Source of the DNA: Montanilutibacter psychrotolerans
GTDB lineage: Bacteria > Pseudomonadota > Gammaproteobacteria > Xanthomonadales > Xanthomonadaceae
DNA length: 64,000 bases
Assembly (NCBI RefSeq): GCF_003719825.1
Contig: NZ_RIBS01000006.1
Coordinates: 62,001 to 126,000, forward strand
Reading direction: 5' to 3'
Under the pieces are notes generated by a model, which was not told where the DNA came from, ran no database searches, and saw only the letters and a program-made list of their open reading frames with translations. Positions 52,881-62,647 of this stretch are shown in pieces. Numbering within the stretch: position 1 is the first letter of the stretch; each line of letters starts with the position of its first letter. The position numbers and the translations under genes are program-made.

Positions 52881-53809
52881 AGCGTTTCGCCGCCCGATTG
52901 TTCGAAGCCTTCATCACGCTGTGGCTGCTTGCCACGCTGTGTTTCGTGCTGCTGCGCGCCGCACCCGGCGGCCCGTTCGACACCGAGAAGGCCGCGCCGC
53001 CGGAAGTGCAGGCGGCGCTCGCGGCGCAGTACCGGCTCGACCGTCCGCTGCCCGCGCAGTACGTGGCGTGGTTGGGCGATGTCGCACGCGGCGACCTCGG
53101 CCCGTCGTTCCAATACCCGGACTACACGGTCAACCGGCTGGTGGCCACCGCGTTGCCGGTGTCGGCGCTCAACGGCGGGGTGGCGTTGCTGCTCGCGCTC
53201 GCGCTGGGCATACCCGTGGGCGTGTGGGCGGCGCGACGCGCCGGCCGCTGGTCGGACCGTCTGCTGATGTTCGGCGCCGGGCTGGGCCTGGCGGTGCCCA
53301 AGTTCGTCGCCGCACCGCTCCTGGTGCTGCTGTTTGCGGTCACGCTGCACTGGCTGCCGGCCGGCGGCTGGGGCGGCACGCCGCTCGAAAGCCTGCGCAA
53401 CATGGTGTTGCCGGTGATCGCGCTGGCCTTGCCCAACATCGCGTACTGCGCGCGCCTGACCCGCGCGTCGATGCTGGAAACGCTCTCGGCCGACTACCTG
53501 CGCGCCGCGCGCGCGCGCGGCCTGTCGGAAGCGCGATTGCTGTTCGCCCATGCGCTGCGGCCCGGCCTGTTGCCAGTGGCAGCGTGGTTGTCGCCGGCGC
53601 TGATCAATGTCGTCACCGGCTCGGCGGTGGTCGAACAGGTCTTCGGCATTCCCGGCATGGGGCGGTACTTCGTGCAGGGCGCGCTCAACCGCGACTACAC
53701 GCTGGTGCTGGGCGTGGTGCTGGTGGTCGGCGCGGTGATCGTGCTGATCAACCTGCTGGTGGATGCGCTGCGCGGCTGGATGGACCCGCGGCTGCAGGAC
53801 GCCACGTGA
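52877..53809 (+). CDS. oppB: Oligopeptide ABC transporter permease OppB
   Basis: A 310-residue inner-membrane permease with six predicted helices. The DppB/OppB N-terminal RRF-like RLFEAFITLWLLATLCFVLLR, LAAQYRLDRPLPAQYVAWL, RGDLGPSFQY, and the EAA-type coupling loop DYLRAARARGLSEARLLFAHALRPGLLP are all present, as is VEQVFGIPGMGRYFVQGALNRDY. The usual partners OppC, OppD and OppF do not follow: the next gene, 144 bases on, is engB on the other strand. The second permease and ATPases must come from elsewhere, or the set has been cut. Confidence 0.92.
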   Translation: MKRFAARLFEAFITLWLLATLCFVLLRAAPGGPFDTEKAAPPEVQAALAAQYRLDRPLPAQYVAWLGDVARGDLGPSFQYPDYTVNRLVATALPVSALNGGVALLLALALGIPVGVWAARRAGRWSDRLLMFGAGLGLAVPKFVAAPLLVLLFAVTLHWLPAGGWGGTPLESLRNMVLPVIALALPNIAYCARLTRASMLETLSADYLRAARARGLSEARLLFAHALRPGLLPVAAWLSPALINVVTGSAVVEQVFGIPGMGRYFVQGALNRDYTLVLGVVLVVGAVIVLINLLVDALRGWMDPRLQDAT

Positions 53810-53827
53810 TGGCGGGCGTCGCCTGCG

Positions 53828-53871
53828 CGGCAATGCCGGCGACGCCTTGGCATCGGGCAGCGGCATTGCCG
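53828..53871. terminator. Inverted repeat between convergent oppB and engB
   Basis: Perfect 11-bp arms cggcaatgccg / cggcattgccg with a 22-base spacer, just after the oppB stop. Probably a shared terminator; no T-run. Confidence 0.45.
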
Positions 53872-53953
53872 GGGCGATGCCCGAACTGCGACGCCACGCC
53901 TGACGGCAGCGCAGGCCGCGCCACCGCGGTGACACGACCCGCGATCGGCACGA

Positions 53954-54559
53954 CTAGAGCTCCAGCCAGCCGCCGATGACCTTGCGTGCTTCTTCGACAC
54001 CCTGCTTGGACTCGCCGGAGAACACCTGCACGCTGACCGCGTCGCGGTACTCGGCCTGCATCTCCTTGCGCACTGCCAGCATCGCGTTGCCCTGCGCGCC
54101 GCGGCCGAGCTTGTCGGCCTTGGTCAGGATCGCGTGCGCGGGCAGGCCGCGGCTGACCGCGTAACCCAGCATCTGGCGGTCGTATTCCTTCAGCGGATGG
54201 CGGATGTCCATCACCACCACCAGGCCCTTGAGGGCCTCCCGGGTGCGGAAGTACTGGTCGATGAAAGCCTGCCAGTGGGCCTGCAGGTCCTTGGGGACCT
54301 TGGCGTAGCCGTAGCCGGGCAGGTCGACCAGGTACTTGTCGGTGTGCGGGGGAATATCGAAGAACACCAGCTGCTGGGTGCGGCCGGGGGTCTTGGAGAC
54401 GCGGGCCAGGGCGTTCTGGTGGCAGATGGCGTTGAGTGCGGTCGACTTGCCGGCATTGGAGCGGCCGGCGAACGCAACCTCGAAGCCGCCATCGGCGGGA
54501 AGCTGCTTGGCGTTGTGGGCCGCCAGCAGGTATTTGGCGCGAGCAAGGGGATTGGACAT
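53954..54559 (-). CDS. engB: Ribosome biogenesis GTPase EngB (YsxC/YihA)
   Basis: A 201-residue TRAFAC-class small GTPase needed for large ribosomal subunit assembly. G1 is GRSNAGKS (32-39), the G2 threonine and G3 DLPGYGYAKVP follow, and G4 is LTKADKL. Length is normal. It is divergent from the cytochrome c4 gene (215-base gap), the same order as in Xanthomonas. Confidence 0.95.
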   Translation of the reverse strand: MSNPLARAKYLLAAHNAKQLPADGGFEVAFAGRSNAGKSTALNAICHQNALARVSKTPGRTQQLVFFDIPPHTDKYLVDLPGYGYAKVPKDLQAHWQAFIDQYFRTREALKGLVVVMDIRHPLKEYDRQMLGYAVSRGLPAHAILTKADKLGRGAQGNAMLAVRKEMQAEYRDAVSVQVFSGESKQGVEEARKVIGGWLEL

Positions 54560-54774
54560 GCCACTAGGATCGCACGCCCGGGCCGGACAGGCGGCGCGCG
54601 CCGCGCTCGGCGCCCCCGGAAGGACCCCGACGGCCCGCCCAATCGGCCCGTCCGACGCCCTGTCGCCAAGGCCGGATGTACGCCGCGTTGACCCGATTGC
54701 GGGCCGCGACGATAATTCCGCGGTTCCGGCGGCCGCGTGGCGGTCTGCCGCCCCAGTGTTTCGGAGCCCAGCTA

Positions 54775-55647
54775 ATGCGCCAAGCCCGCGTCCTCGGCCT
54801 TGTCGGCCTCGCCGCCCTCGCGGCTGCCGCCGTCGCCGTTGCCCAGACCACGGTCACCCCGATCCCGGACAAGGCTCCGGTCGAAACCGCCCCGCTCACC
54901 ACGGCGCCGGAGAAGACCGTGTGGGGCGACGCCAAGGCCGGCGCGACCAAGGCCGGCACCTGCGCGGCTTGCCACGGCCTCGACGGCAACCCGACCGACC
55001 CGCAGTACCCGCGTCTGGCCGGCCAGAGCGAGCGCTACGTCGCCCACCAGATTGCCCTGTTCAAGAATGGCCAGCGCAACACCGGCATGGCAGCTGCCAT
55101 GAAGCCGTTCGCCGACGCGCTCAGCGCCCAGGATGCGCGCGACATCGGCGCCTACTTCGCGACCCAGAAGCCGGGCGCGGGCGTTGCCGACGATGCCGTC
55201 ATCACCAGCGGCCCGTACAAGGACATGAAGTTCTTCGAGGTTGGCCAGAAGCTGTTCCTGGCCGGTGACCAGGCGCGCGGCATCCCGGCCTGCATGGCCT
55301 GCCACGGCCCAGGCGGCGCCGGCAACCCCGGCCCGGCCTACCCGGCCATCGCCGGCCAGCAGGCGGCCTACACCCAGCGCCGTCTCGAGGAATACCGCGT
55401 CGGCACGACCACCCAGGCCGATCCGCAGCTGTTCAACGTGATGGCCACCGTCACCAAGCAGCTCAGCGACGAGGAAATCCGCGCGTTGTCGAGCTACCTG
55501 CAGGGTCTGCACCCGCGCGCCGACGACGTCGCCAGCACCGGCGCCAAGCCGGCGCCGGCCGCCCCGGCAGCGGCGCCTGCCCCGGCGGCGACCCCGGCCG
55601 CTCCGGCCCCGGAAGCCGCGCCCGAGGCTGCTGCCAAGGACGCGTGA
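54775..55647 (+). CDS. Diheme cytochrome c4
   Basis: A 290-residue periplasmic cytochrome with a signal peptide (about 1-24). Two class I c-type heme domains are linked in tandem: CAACH at 63-67 and CMACH at 173-177, each with a distal methionine segment (NTGMAAAMKPFADAL; VMATVTKQLSDEEI). Cytochrome c4 carries electrons to terminal oxidases. The last 45 residues are an Ala/Pro/Glu tail (PAPAAPAAAPAPAATPAAP) not present in the classical protein. GGAG is about 9 bases before the ATG. A strong terminator follows, so it is monocistronic. Confidence 0.93.
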   Translation: MRQARVLGLVGLAALAAAAVAVAQTTVTPIPDKAPVETAPLTTAPEKTVWGDAKAGATKAGTCAACHGLDGNPTDPQYPRLAGQSERYVAHQIALFKNGQRNTGMAAAMKPFADALSAQDARDIGAYFATQKPGAGVADDAVITSGPYKDMKFFEVGQKLFLAGDQARGIPACMACHGPGGAGNPGPAYPAIAGQQAAYTQRRLEEYRVGTTTQADPQLFNVMATVTKQLSDEEIRALSSYLQGLHPRADDVASTGAKPAPAAPAAAPAPAATPAAPAPEAAPEAAAKDA

Positions 55648-55694
55648 ACTTCCGCCGCTCGCGGCGGTCACAACCTGAACTCCTGTGTTCATTC

Positions 55695-55732
55695 ACGCCG
55701 GCCGCACGCATTACGGCCGGCGTTTCTTTTTT
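55695..55732 (+). terminator. Intrinsic terminator after cytochrome c4
   Basis: Perfect 10-bp stem acgccggccg / cggccggcgt, 9-base loop, followed by tttctttttt. One of the clearest terminators in the window. It isolates cytochrome c4 from the dsbA genes. Confidence 0.92.
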
Positions 55733-55849
55733 CAGCACCGGCGTCCCGTGCCCCGGGCCGTCGACCGGAGCCACATTCCGCCCGGCCCGTCGCATGATGT
55801 CGCCGCCCCCCAACGCCCCACGTCTTCCGCTCCTGTCGAGGTCGCCCCG

Positions 55850-56500
55850 ATGAAGTCGCGCCTGTTGCCGTTGTTCGCCGTCCTGCTGTCCGCCCTGTTG
55901 CCGCTGGCCGCGTTCGCGGCAGCACCGGCCGGCCCACCGCCCGTGGAAGGCGTGGACTACGTCGTGATCGAGGGCGGCACGCCTTACGCCCCGGTACGCG
56001 GCAAGGTCGAGGTGGTCGAGGTGTTCGGCTACACCTGTCCGCATTGCGCCCATTTCGAACCGCTGATCAGCGCGTGGAAGGCGCGTCAGCCGGCCAGCGT
56101 CAATGTCGTCGCGGTGGCGGCGCCGTTTGGCGGCTACTGGACCCCGTACGCCAAGGCGTTTTTCGCCGCGCAACATCACCGCGTTCTCGCCCGCAGTCAC
56201 GTCGCGATGTTCGCGGCCCTGCACGATCAGCGCTCGCTGCCGATCCAGAACGCGTCCACCGAGCAGATCGCCGGGTTCTATGCCGCCTACGGCGTCCCGG
56301 CCAAGCGTTTCGCGGCGACGATGGAATCCCCCGCCACCGCCGCGGCCCTGCAACGCGCTCGCGACTTCATCACCGCCAGCGGCGTCGAAGGCACGCCGAC
56401 GCTGATCGTCAACGGCAAGTACCGCGTGATCGGCAAAGGCCCCGAAGACACGCTACGCATCGCCGATCACCTGGTCGCGCGCGAACGCGCTGCACGATGA
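55850..56500 (+). CDS. dsbA: Thiol:disulfide interchange protein DsbA
   Basis: A 216-residue periplasmic oxidoreductase with a signal peptide (about 1-24, ending AFAA). The thioredoxin-fold active site is CPHC (Cys63, Cys66) and the cis-proline is in GTPTLIVNGKYRV. It introduces disulfides in exported proteins. Followed after 95 bases by a second DsbA-like gene with a lipoprotein signal; EGVDYVVIEGGTPYAP and VEVFGYTCPHCA are shared by the two, showing a tandem duplication. Confidence 0.93.
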   Translation: MKSRLLPLFAVLLSALLPLAAFAAAPAGPPPVEGVDYVVIEGGTPYAPVRGKVEVVEVFGYTCPHCAHFEPLISAWKARQPASVNVVAVAAPFGGYWTPYAKAFFAAQHHRVLARSHVAMFAALHDQRSLPIQNASTEQIAGFYAAYGVPAKRFAATMESPATAAALQRARDFITASGVEGTPTLIVNGKYRVIGKGPEDTLRIADHLVARERAAR

Positions 56501-56595
56501 ACCACGGCGCGCGAGCGCCGGTATCCTTGATCCGATTCGTCGCGTCCGTGCCCATCGCGTGACGCTGCCCCCATCGCCCTTGCGGAGATCCACCC

Positions 56596-57441
56596 ATGAC
56601 CTCGCGTCTGTCCGTCCTGCTCCTCGCCCTGCTGACCCTGTCCGCCTGCACCCAGCAGAGCGGCACGCCCGTCGCCGACGGCACCTCGCCGGCACCGACC
56701 GCTGAAACCGCTCCGGCCGCTGGCACCGAGGCCGCCCCGCCCGTGGCCGCCGAGCCCGAAGCCGCCCGGACGCCGGGTCCGATCGTCCCGCCGACCGGTC
56801 CCGAGCCGGTGGTCGGCACCGATTTCGTCGAAGTGGCCGGCGGCCAGCCGTTCCAGCCTGGCTCGGGCCAGATCGAAGTGGTCGAGGTGTTCGGCTACAC
56901 CTGCCCGCATTGCGCCACGTTCGAGCCGATGATCGACGCGTGGCAGGCCAAGCTGCCGGCTGACGTCAAGTTCACCCCCATCGCCGCGCCCTTCGGCGGC
57001 TACTGGCTGCCCTACGCGAAGGCGTTCTACACCGCCGAATCGATGGGCCTGCTCCGCAAGACCCACACCCCGATGTTCAACGCCGTGCACATCGACCGCA
57101 CGCTGCCGATCCAGGGCGTCACCGACGAGCAGATCGCCAGCTTCTACGCCAAGTACGGCGCCGACGCGAAGCAGTTCCAGAGCACCATGTCGAGCTTTGC
57201 CGTCGACGCCAAGCTCAAGCGCGCCGCGCAGTTCCTGCAGCGCACCGGTGTCGAGGCCACGCCGACGATCATCATCAACGGCAAGTACCGCGTGATCGGC
57301 AAGGGTCCGGATGACGCCCTGCGCATCGCCGAGCACCTGATCGCCCGCGAGCGCGCCGCAAACGCGACGACCGCACCGGCACCGGCCGCCGCCCCCGCCG
57401 ACACGGCCTCCAGCGCCGCGGCGCCCGCCAACGGCGGCTGA
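56596..57441 (+). CDS. DsbA-like thiol:disulfide oxidoreductase, lipoprotein
   Basis: A 281-residue paralogue of the preceding DsbA. The signal ends LTLSAC, a lipobox with Cys18, so it is membrane bound. A Pro/Ala/Glu/Thr-rich linker of about 45 residues separates lipid anchor from the thioredoxin fold. Active site CPHC is at Cys103/Cys106 and the cis-proline in ATPTIIINGKYRV. A second Ala/Pro tail (TTAPAPAAAPADTASS) ends the protein. Tethered DsbAs of this kind occur as a pair with soluble DsbA in Xanthomonas. The EEP nuclease gene follows after 21 bases. Confidence 0.92.
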   Translation: MTSRLSVLLLALLTLSACTQQSGTPVADGTSPAPTAETAPAAGTEAAPPVAAEPEAARTPGPIVPPTGPEPVVGTDFVEVAGGQPFQPGSGQIEVVEVFGYTCPHCATFEPMIDAWQAKLPADVKFTPIAAPFGGYWLPYAKAFYTAESMGLLRKTHTPMFNAVHIDRTLPIQGVTDEQIASFYAKYGADAKQFQSTMSSFAVDAKLKRAAQFLQRTGVEATPTIIINGKYRVIGKGPDDALRIAEHLIARERAANATTAPAPAAAPADTASSAAAPANGG

Positions 57442-57462
57442 GCCACTCCCGGTCCGGCCTGG

Positions 57463-58236
57463 ATGACCACGACGGCGTTCGCGGCACAGCGGCTACGGCT
57501 GCTGAGCGCCAACATCCAGGCCGGCTCGAGCACGCGCGGTTACCACGACTACGTCGCGCGCAGCTGGTCGCACGTGTTGCCCGCCGGAAACAAGCGCGGC
57601 AGCCTCGACACGATCGCCCAGCTGGCTGGCGACTTCGACATTGTCGGCCTCAACGAAAGCGACCCGGGCAGTCTGCGCTCGGGCTTCACCAACCAGACCC
57701 ACTACCTGGCCCAGCGCGGCGGCTTCGACTACTGGAGCCACCAGCCCAACCGCAGTGTCGGCGGGTTCGCCTCCAGCGCGAACGGACTGCTCAGCCGGCT
57801 CGAGCCGCGCGAGGTCATCGACCATTCCCTGCCCGGCCGCATCAGCGGTCGCGGCGTGCTGATCGCGCGCTTTGGCGATGGCGACGACGCGCTGACCGTG
57901 GCCATCGCGCACCTCTCGCTGGGCGCGGCCTCGCGCACCTCGCAACTGGCCTTCATCGCCGAACTGCTGCACGACCACCCGCACGCGGTGCTGATGGGCG
58001 ATTTCAATTGCTCGGTCGACCGGCCCGAGATGCAGGCATTGTTCCGCCAGACGCGCCTGCAGCCCCCCGAATGCGCGGTGCCGACATTCCCCAGCTGGCG
58101 TCCGCAGCGCGCGATCGACCACATCCTGGTGGGCGACGGCCTGCGCTGCTCGAACGCGCGCGCGCTGCCGGCCGCCTTCTCCGACCACCTCGCGCTGTCG
58201 CTCGACCTGGACGTCCCGGAAGCAGCACTGCGCTGA
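57463..58236 (+). CDS. Endonuclease/exonuclease/phosphatase (EEP) family protein
   Basis: A 257-residue metal-dependent phosphoesterase-fold protein. Family motifs: LLSANIQAGSST (N-ligand), VGLNESDPGS (catalytic Glu), IAHLSLGAASRTSQLAF, LMGDFNCSVD (catalytic Asp-Asn) and AIDHILVGD, plus SDHLALS at the end. It may act on DNA, phospholipid headgroups or inositol phosphates; no signal peptide is seen. Last gene of the dsbA run. Confidence 0.9.
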   Translation: MTTTAFAAQRLRLLSANIQAGSSTRGYHDYVARSWSHVLPAGNKRGSLDTIAQLAGDFDIVGLNESDPGSLRSGFTNQTHYLAQRGGFDYWSHQPNRSVGGFASSANGLLSRLEPREVIDHSLPGRISGRGVLIARFGDGDDALTVAIAHLSLGAASRTSQLAFIAELLHDHPHAVLMGDFNCSVDRPEMQALFRQTRLQPPECAVPTFPSWRPQRAIDHILVGDGLRCSNARALPAAFSDHLALSLDLDVPEAALR

Positions 58237-58426
58237 CCCCGGCGCGCGCCGCAACCGGCGAGGTCGTCTCGTCGGGAGCAGACGAGGTACCGCTTCGCAC
58301 AGCCCACGGCTCGCGACCCGCGACCCGCGACACCTTCCCCCACGTCCCTCCACCCGCGCTTCGCCAGGCGACGCTTTCGGCTGCCCACGCTGTGCGGCTT
58401 ACCTCGTCCTGCTCGTCCCACAAACA

Positions 58427-58457
58427 ACAACGGCCGAGGGATGCCCCCGGCCGTTGT
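58427..58457 (-). terminator. Intrinsic terminator of the TonB-dependent receptor gene
   Basis: Perfect 10-bp stem acaacggccg / cggccgttgt; on the minus strand it is followed by a T-rich TGTTTGTGGG. About 95 bases after the receptor stop. Confidence 0.65.
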
Positions 58458-58504
58458 CGATGACGCATTGCCTGGCGCGGCAGCAACACCGCGTCGGTCA
58501 CGAC

Positions 58505-58523
58505 GGCCCCGGAGCCCGGGGCC
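58505..58523. terminator. GC hairpin just after the TonB receptor stop
   Basis: Perfect 8-bp stem ggccccgg / ccggggcc with 3-base loop agc, 28 bases beyond the minus-strand stop. No T-run; may aid termination or protect the mRNA 3' end. Confidence 0.45.
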
Positions 58524-58550
58524 ATCGCCATCACACCATCGGGCACATTC

Positions 58551-61469
58551 TTAGAAGCGCAGGTCCGCGCGCACGTAGAAGTAGCGGCCGCCCGGGATGT
58601 CGTAGGTCGACGCGTCGTAGCCGTTGAGCGAGCACGACAGGCAGATCGGCGGGTCCTTGTCGAAGATGTTGTTGGCACCGGCGGTCAGCTGCAGGCCCTT
58701 GAGCCAGTCGAACTTGTAGCCCACCTGGAGGTCGTGGTACGTGATCGCCTCCAGCGTGTTGGTGCCCTCGGCGGGGTTGCTGCACACCGGGAACGCCGCC
58801 GCATCGCCGCACTGCTCCTCAAGCTCGGAGATGTGACGCATCGTCCAGCCCGCGGTCCAGGGGCCGTGCTTCCAGTCGATCGAGGTGTTGGAGGTCCACT
58901 CCGGGATCGCGCTGTCGGTGACTTCCACGCCCACCGTGCGCGGCTGGACCTGGCCGGCCGCGCCGATCGCTTCGTACTTGGTGACGAAGGTGTTCTGCCA
59001 GCTGACCTTGAACTGGCCGATCGAGCTTTCCGGCAGCGTCCAGAACACGTCCGCGTCCCAGCCATCGGTGCGGATGGTGCCGAGGTTGACCAGGCGGTTG
59101 TTGAAGCTGTTGATGCCGCCGACCGACGAACGGGTGATGCCGTTGCAGTAGGTGGGGTCGAGCGTCTGCACGCACAGGTTGAGCTGGGTCTGCGCGTCGA
59201 TGGCCTGCACCGCGCCTTCGATCTCGTGCTTGTAGAACGTCAGCTCGAGGTCGAGGCGATCCGACCAGGACACATCGTTGGCGAAGCCCGGGCTGAACAC
59301 CATGCCGGCGGTGAAGCTCTTGGCCGTTTCCGGATCGAGGTCGGGGTTGCCGCCCGTGGTCACGGAGATCTGCGCGTTGGTCTGCTCGGCACCCACCGGC
59401 ACGCCCAGCGCCGCGCAGTTGGCAGCGTTGCCGGTCGCCGGCGAGCCGTCCAGGCCGATCAGGCAGGGATCGTCGATCTGCAGGTCGGCGCGGCTGGCCG
59501 AACCGAACAACTCGCCGATCGACGGCGCACGGAAGCCCTCGGCGTAGGTGGCGCGCAGCAGGAACTCATCGGCCACCTGCCAGCGCAGGCCGTACTTGGG
59601 CGTGAACTGGCCACCGAAGGTCGAGTAGTCCGAGTAGCGGCCGGCCAGGCTCAGGTCGAGGCTCTTGCCGAAGGCGCCATCGCGCATCAGCGGCACGTTG
59701 AACTCGACGTAGGCTTCGTTGACGTCGTACTCGCCCGAGGTCGGCAGCGACGGCACGCCGTTGTAGTGGTTGACCGGCGGGTTTCCGACGTAGTTGATCG
59801 GGTCGGGCGTGTACGAACCTTCGTACTTGCGGTACTCGTAGCCGGCCGCGAACGACAGCGGGCCGGCCCACATGTCGAACAGGTCGCCAGAGATGTTGGC
59901 CGTGACCTGGTGCAGCTTCTGTTCGCTGCGATCGCGCACGATCGGCTGGATCCACGCCAGCATGTCCGGGGTGATCGAGCCGCGGCCGCCGAACAGGTTC
60001 AACGGGACGCAACCGGGCGTGGCCGCGCAGATGGCCGGATCGCCGAGCGCCAAGGCGATGTTGAAGATGTTGTAGCTGCCGTAGTTGGTCTGCTCGGCTT
60101 CGTTGCGGCTGCTGGAGATGTTGGCATCCCACGACCAGCCGTTGCCGAAGCTGCCTTCGATGCCGGCGCCGATGTACTGGGTGTCGACCTTCTGCTCGAA
60201 GCGACGGGGGCCGCCTTCGACCGGACGGCGGGCCAGCAGGACCAGCGTGGTTTCGTTCTGCGGGGTGTTGGGATCGTCAACCGAGACCAGGTCGAAGCCG
60301 AACGGGTTGTACGGGTTCAGGGCCGAGATCGTGATGTTGTCGGCGAACGGATTGCCGGTGCCCGCGTCGGCGCCCAGGAAGATCGGCTCGGGTGCGGCCT
60401 GGTTCGTCGATTCGCGACGGTTGACCAGGGCCTTCACGTAGCCCTGCAGGTTGTCGTTGAAGAAGTAGCGGAACTGGCCGAACACGCCCATGCGCTTGGA
60501 CGGCGTCAGCAGCAGGTTGAACTCGGAGAACGCAAACCGGTCGGCCGTGGTGAAGCAGTGGTAGCTGTCGGTGCGTGCGCAACCGGTCTGCGACGGGTCG
60601 TAGGTCGGGTCACTGTCGCCGGCGTTGGGCGCCAGGCTCAGCGTCTGCCCGGTGTTGGGGTCGGTGATGACGAAGCGGCCGTCCGGGGTCGCCGAGCTGC
60701 CGAAGGTCAGGCCAGTGCCCGGAATCGGAAAGCGCGACTGCTCGCGGGTCCTGGATTCGATCTTCTTCTGCTCGACGTAGCTGGCACCGACGAAGAAGTT
60801 GCTGTTCTCGCCGTTCTTGCCCCAGCCCAGGTCGACGCCGGTCAGGGTGCCGTCGCCTTCGCCGTACTCGCCGAGGTTGAGCGAAATCTGACCGCCTTCG
60901 AAGTTGCGACGGGTGATGATGTTGACCACGCCGGCGATCGCGTCCGAGCCGTACAGCGAGGACGCGCCGTCTTCGAGGATCTCGATGCGCTCGACCAGCG
61001 CCAGCGGGATGGTGTTGAGGTCGGTCGCCGCGCCCACGCCCGAGGCGGAGGATTCGTTGACCCAGCGCATGCCGTCGACCAGCACGAGGACGCGCTTGGG
61101 ACCGAGGTTGCGCAGGTCGACCTGGGCCGAGCCGGCGCCGACACCGTCGCCGTTGGGCGAGAAGCCGAAGTTGCCCGAGGAGTTGAACTTGGTGTTGAGC
61201 GCCGAGCCCGAACCCGTCAGTTCCTGGACGATGTCGCCGATGGAGGTCAGGCCGGTCTTCTCGATGTCCGCACGACTCAGGGTCTGAACCGGGGTCTGGC
61301 TTTCGATCTCGGCCTTCTTGATGCGCGTACCCGTGACCTGGATGGTGTCCAGCGTCTTGGTATCACTGGTTGCGGGTGTTGCTTCCTGCGCGGCTACCAG
61401 GCCGGGCAAGGTGAGCAACAGGGACAACTGGATGGCCTTGGCCAATGTCTGGCGGCGCAGCGCTTTCAT
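58551..61469 (-). CDS. TonB-dependent outer-membrane receptor
   Basis: A 972-residue outer-membrane protein. The signal peptide ends LVAAQ (about residue 28), followed by [34 protein letters not shown], the start of the plug domain; [19 protein letters not shown] and [26 protein letters not shown] complete the plug. The rest is a 22-strand barrel ending [11 protein letters not shown] with a terminal phenylalanine, as usual for BamA recognition. The family in Xanthomonadaceae takes up carbohydrates, peptides or siderophores; the ligand cannot be told. No extracytoplasmic signalling domain. TTGTAAACAA at 61541-61550 lies in the upstream region. Confidence 0.93.
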   Translation of the reverse strand: MKALRRQTLAKAIQLSLLLTLPGLVAAQEATPATSDTKTLDTIQVTGTRIKKAEIESQTPVQTLSRADIEKTGLTSIGDIVQELTGSGSALNTKFNSSGNFGFSPNGDGVGAGSAQVDLRNLGPKRVLVLVDGMRWVNESSASGVGAATDLNTIPLALVERIEILEDGASSLYGSDAIAGVVNIITRRNFEGGQISLNLGEYGEGDGTLTGVDLGWGKNGENSNFFVGASYVEQKKIESRTREQSRFPIPGTGLTFGSSATPDGRFVITDPNTGQTLSLAPNAGDSDPTYDPSQTGCARTDSYHCFTTADRFAFSEFNLLLTPSKRMGVFGQFRYFFNDNLQGYVKALVNRRESTNQAAPEPIFLGADAGTGNPFADNITISALNPYNPFGFDLVSVDDPNTPQNETTLVLLARRPVEGGPRRFEQKVDTQYIGAGIEGSFGNGWSWDANISSSRNEAEQTNYGSYNIFNIALALGDPAICAATPGCVPLNLFGGRGSITPDMLAWIQPIVRDRSEQKLHQVTANISGDLFDMWAGPLSFAAGYEYRKYEGSYTPDPINYVGNPPVNHYNGVPSLPTSGEYDVNEAYVEFNVPLMRDGAFGKSLDLSLAGRYSDYSTFGGQFTPKYGLRWQVADEFLLRATYAEGFRAPSIGELFGSASRADLQIDDPCLIGLDGSPATGNAANCAALGVPVGAEQTNAQISVTTGGNPDLDPETAKSFTAGMVFSPGFANDVSWSDRLDLELTFYKHEIEGAVQAIDAQTQLNLCVQTLDPTYCNGITRSSVGGINSFNNRLVNLGTIRTDGWDADVFWTLPESSIGQFKVSWQNTFVTKYEAIGAAGQVQPRTVGVEVTDSAIPEWTSNTSIDWKHGPWTAGWTMRHISELEEQCGDAAAFPVCSNPAEGTNTLEAITYHDLQVGYKFDWLKGLQLTAGANNIFDKDPPICLSCSLNGYDASTYDIPGGRYFYVRADLRF

Positions 61470-61687
61470 CGACTTCTCTCTCCCTGAACGTTCGAAATGG
61501 CGTTTGTCGACCGTACCCCCCGGGCCACGGCGTCACGAGGTTGTAAACAATTCGTGAAGCCGCCACAAGCGGCAAAGTCACCAAGGCCGTCGGCTATTGA
61601 CGGACGGCATGCCCGGCAAGTACCCACCGCCGGGTAGCGAAACCCCCGGGAGAGACGGGGCTGGCTGGCCAGTCGAGGGCTTTGGGA

Positions 61688-62488
61688 TCAGGCGCCCATC
61701 AGCAGGCTGGCGCCAACGCTGACCAGGAACAGCGCGAAGACCCGCTTGAGCGTGTCGCCCGACAGGTGGTGGGCCAGGCGCGTGCCGTACGGCGCGGCCA
61801 CGACCGAGGCCAAGGCCACACCGATCGCGGCGGGCAGGTAGACGTAGCCGATCGCGTGCGAGGGCAGCGCCCCGGGCGGTGCATGGAGGGCATAGCCGAA
61901 CGCGCTGGCCAGGCCGATCGCGATGCCGCACGCCGACGAGGTGCCCACCGCCCGCACCGGCACCACGCCGCGCCAGACCAGCAACGGCACCGTCATGCTG
62001 CCGCCGCCGATTCCGACGACGGCCGACAGTGCGCCGATGCCGAGCCCGGCCGTGGTCATCAGCGGCCCTTGCGGCGTGGGCTGCACGCCATCGAGCGATG
62101 GCCGCGACTTGCTGAAGGTCAATTGCGCGGCCGCCACCAGGCAATAGCCGGCGACGATGTAACGCAGCACGTCGTCGTCGACCTTCACCGCCACGCCGCT
62201 GCCAAGCCACCCACCCAGCAGGAGGCCCGGCACCATCCACGCCACGGTCGGCCATAGCACGCTGCCGCGTCCGGCATGCGCGCGCGCCGATGCCGCCGCG
62301 GTCATCACGATGCTGGCCAGCGAGCTGGCGAGCGCGGCGTGCATGGCCGCCTCCTGCGGCACACCCAGCAGTGGCAGCAGCCACGCCAGCGCCGCCACCA
62401 GCACCAACCCACCACCGACGCCCAGCAGGCCTGCGAGCACGCCGGCGATGGCACCGAGCACGGGGAAGAGCAACCAGGTCAGGGGCAT
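61688..62488 (-). CDS. TauE/SafE family sulfite exporter-like permease
   Basis: A 266-residue inner-membrane protein with about eight helices in two homologous halves. Each half has the family glycine motif: GVLAGLLGVGGGLVLVAALAW near the N-terminus and GALSAVVGIGGGSMTVPLLVW in the second half. TauE/SafE proteins export sulfite, sulfoacetate or related organic anions. Same strand as the TonB receptor, downstream in the map by 218 bases but transcribed toward it as an independent unit. Confidence 0.9.
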   Translation of the reverse strand: MPLTWLLFPVLGAIAGVLAGLLGVGGGLVLVAALAWLLPLLGVPQEAAMHAALASSLASIVMTAAASARAHAGRGSVLWPTVAWMVPGLLLGGWLGSGVAVKVDDDVLRYIVAGYCLVAAAQLTFSKSRPSLDGVQPTPQGPLMTTAGLGIGALSAVVGIGGGSMTVPLLVWRGVVPVRAVGTSSACGIAIGLASAFGYALHAPPGALPSHAIGYVYLPAAIGVALASVVAAPYGTRLAHHLSGDTLKRVFALFLVSVGASLLMGA

Positions 62489-62647
62489 GGGTGGCCGTCG
62501 GGACGAGTGATGGAAGGGTGAGACGGGTGCGTCGATGTCGCTTCGATTGTGCCTGAGCGCGCCGAGGCATCGATCGGGATGCGTTCGCAACGCCAGTTCC
62601 TGCGCTCGGTCGCCATCCGTAAATTCGCTGCGCGCTATAGTCCGCCG

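Larger units (their letters stand above)
58237..58550. other. Convergent intergenic region with imperfect long inverted repeat and hairpins
   Basis: A 314-base gene-free gap between the EEP and TonB-receptor stops. Arms at 58276-58310 and 58381-58415 are imperfect inverted copies (gagcagacgaggta / tacctcgtcctgctc core) with about 70 bases between. Two further perfect hairpins (58427-58457, 58505-58523) follow. Confidence 0.55.

Noticed and set aside
58734-61487. Long plus-strand frame opposite the TonB receptor
   Set aside because: Same shadow effect; the product has no recognisable motif and the minus-strand gene is a clear TonB-dependent receptor.
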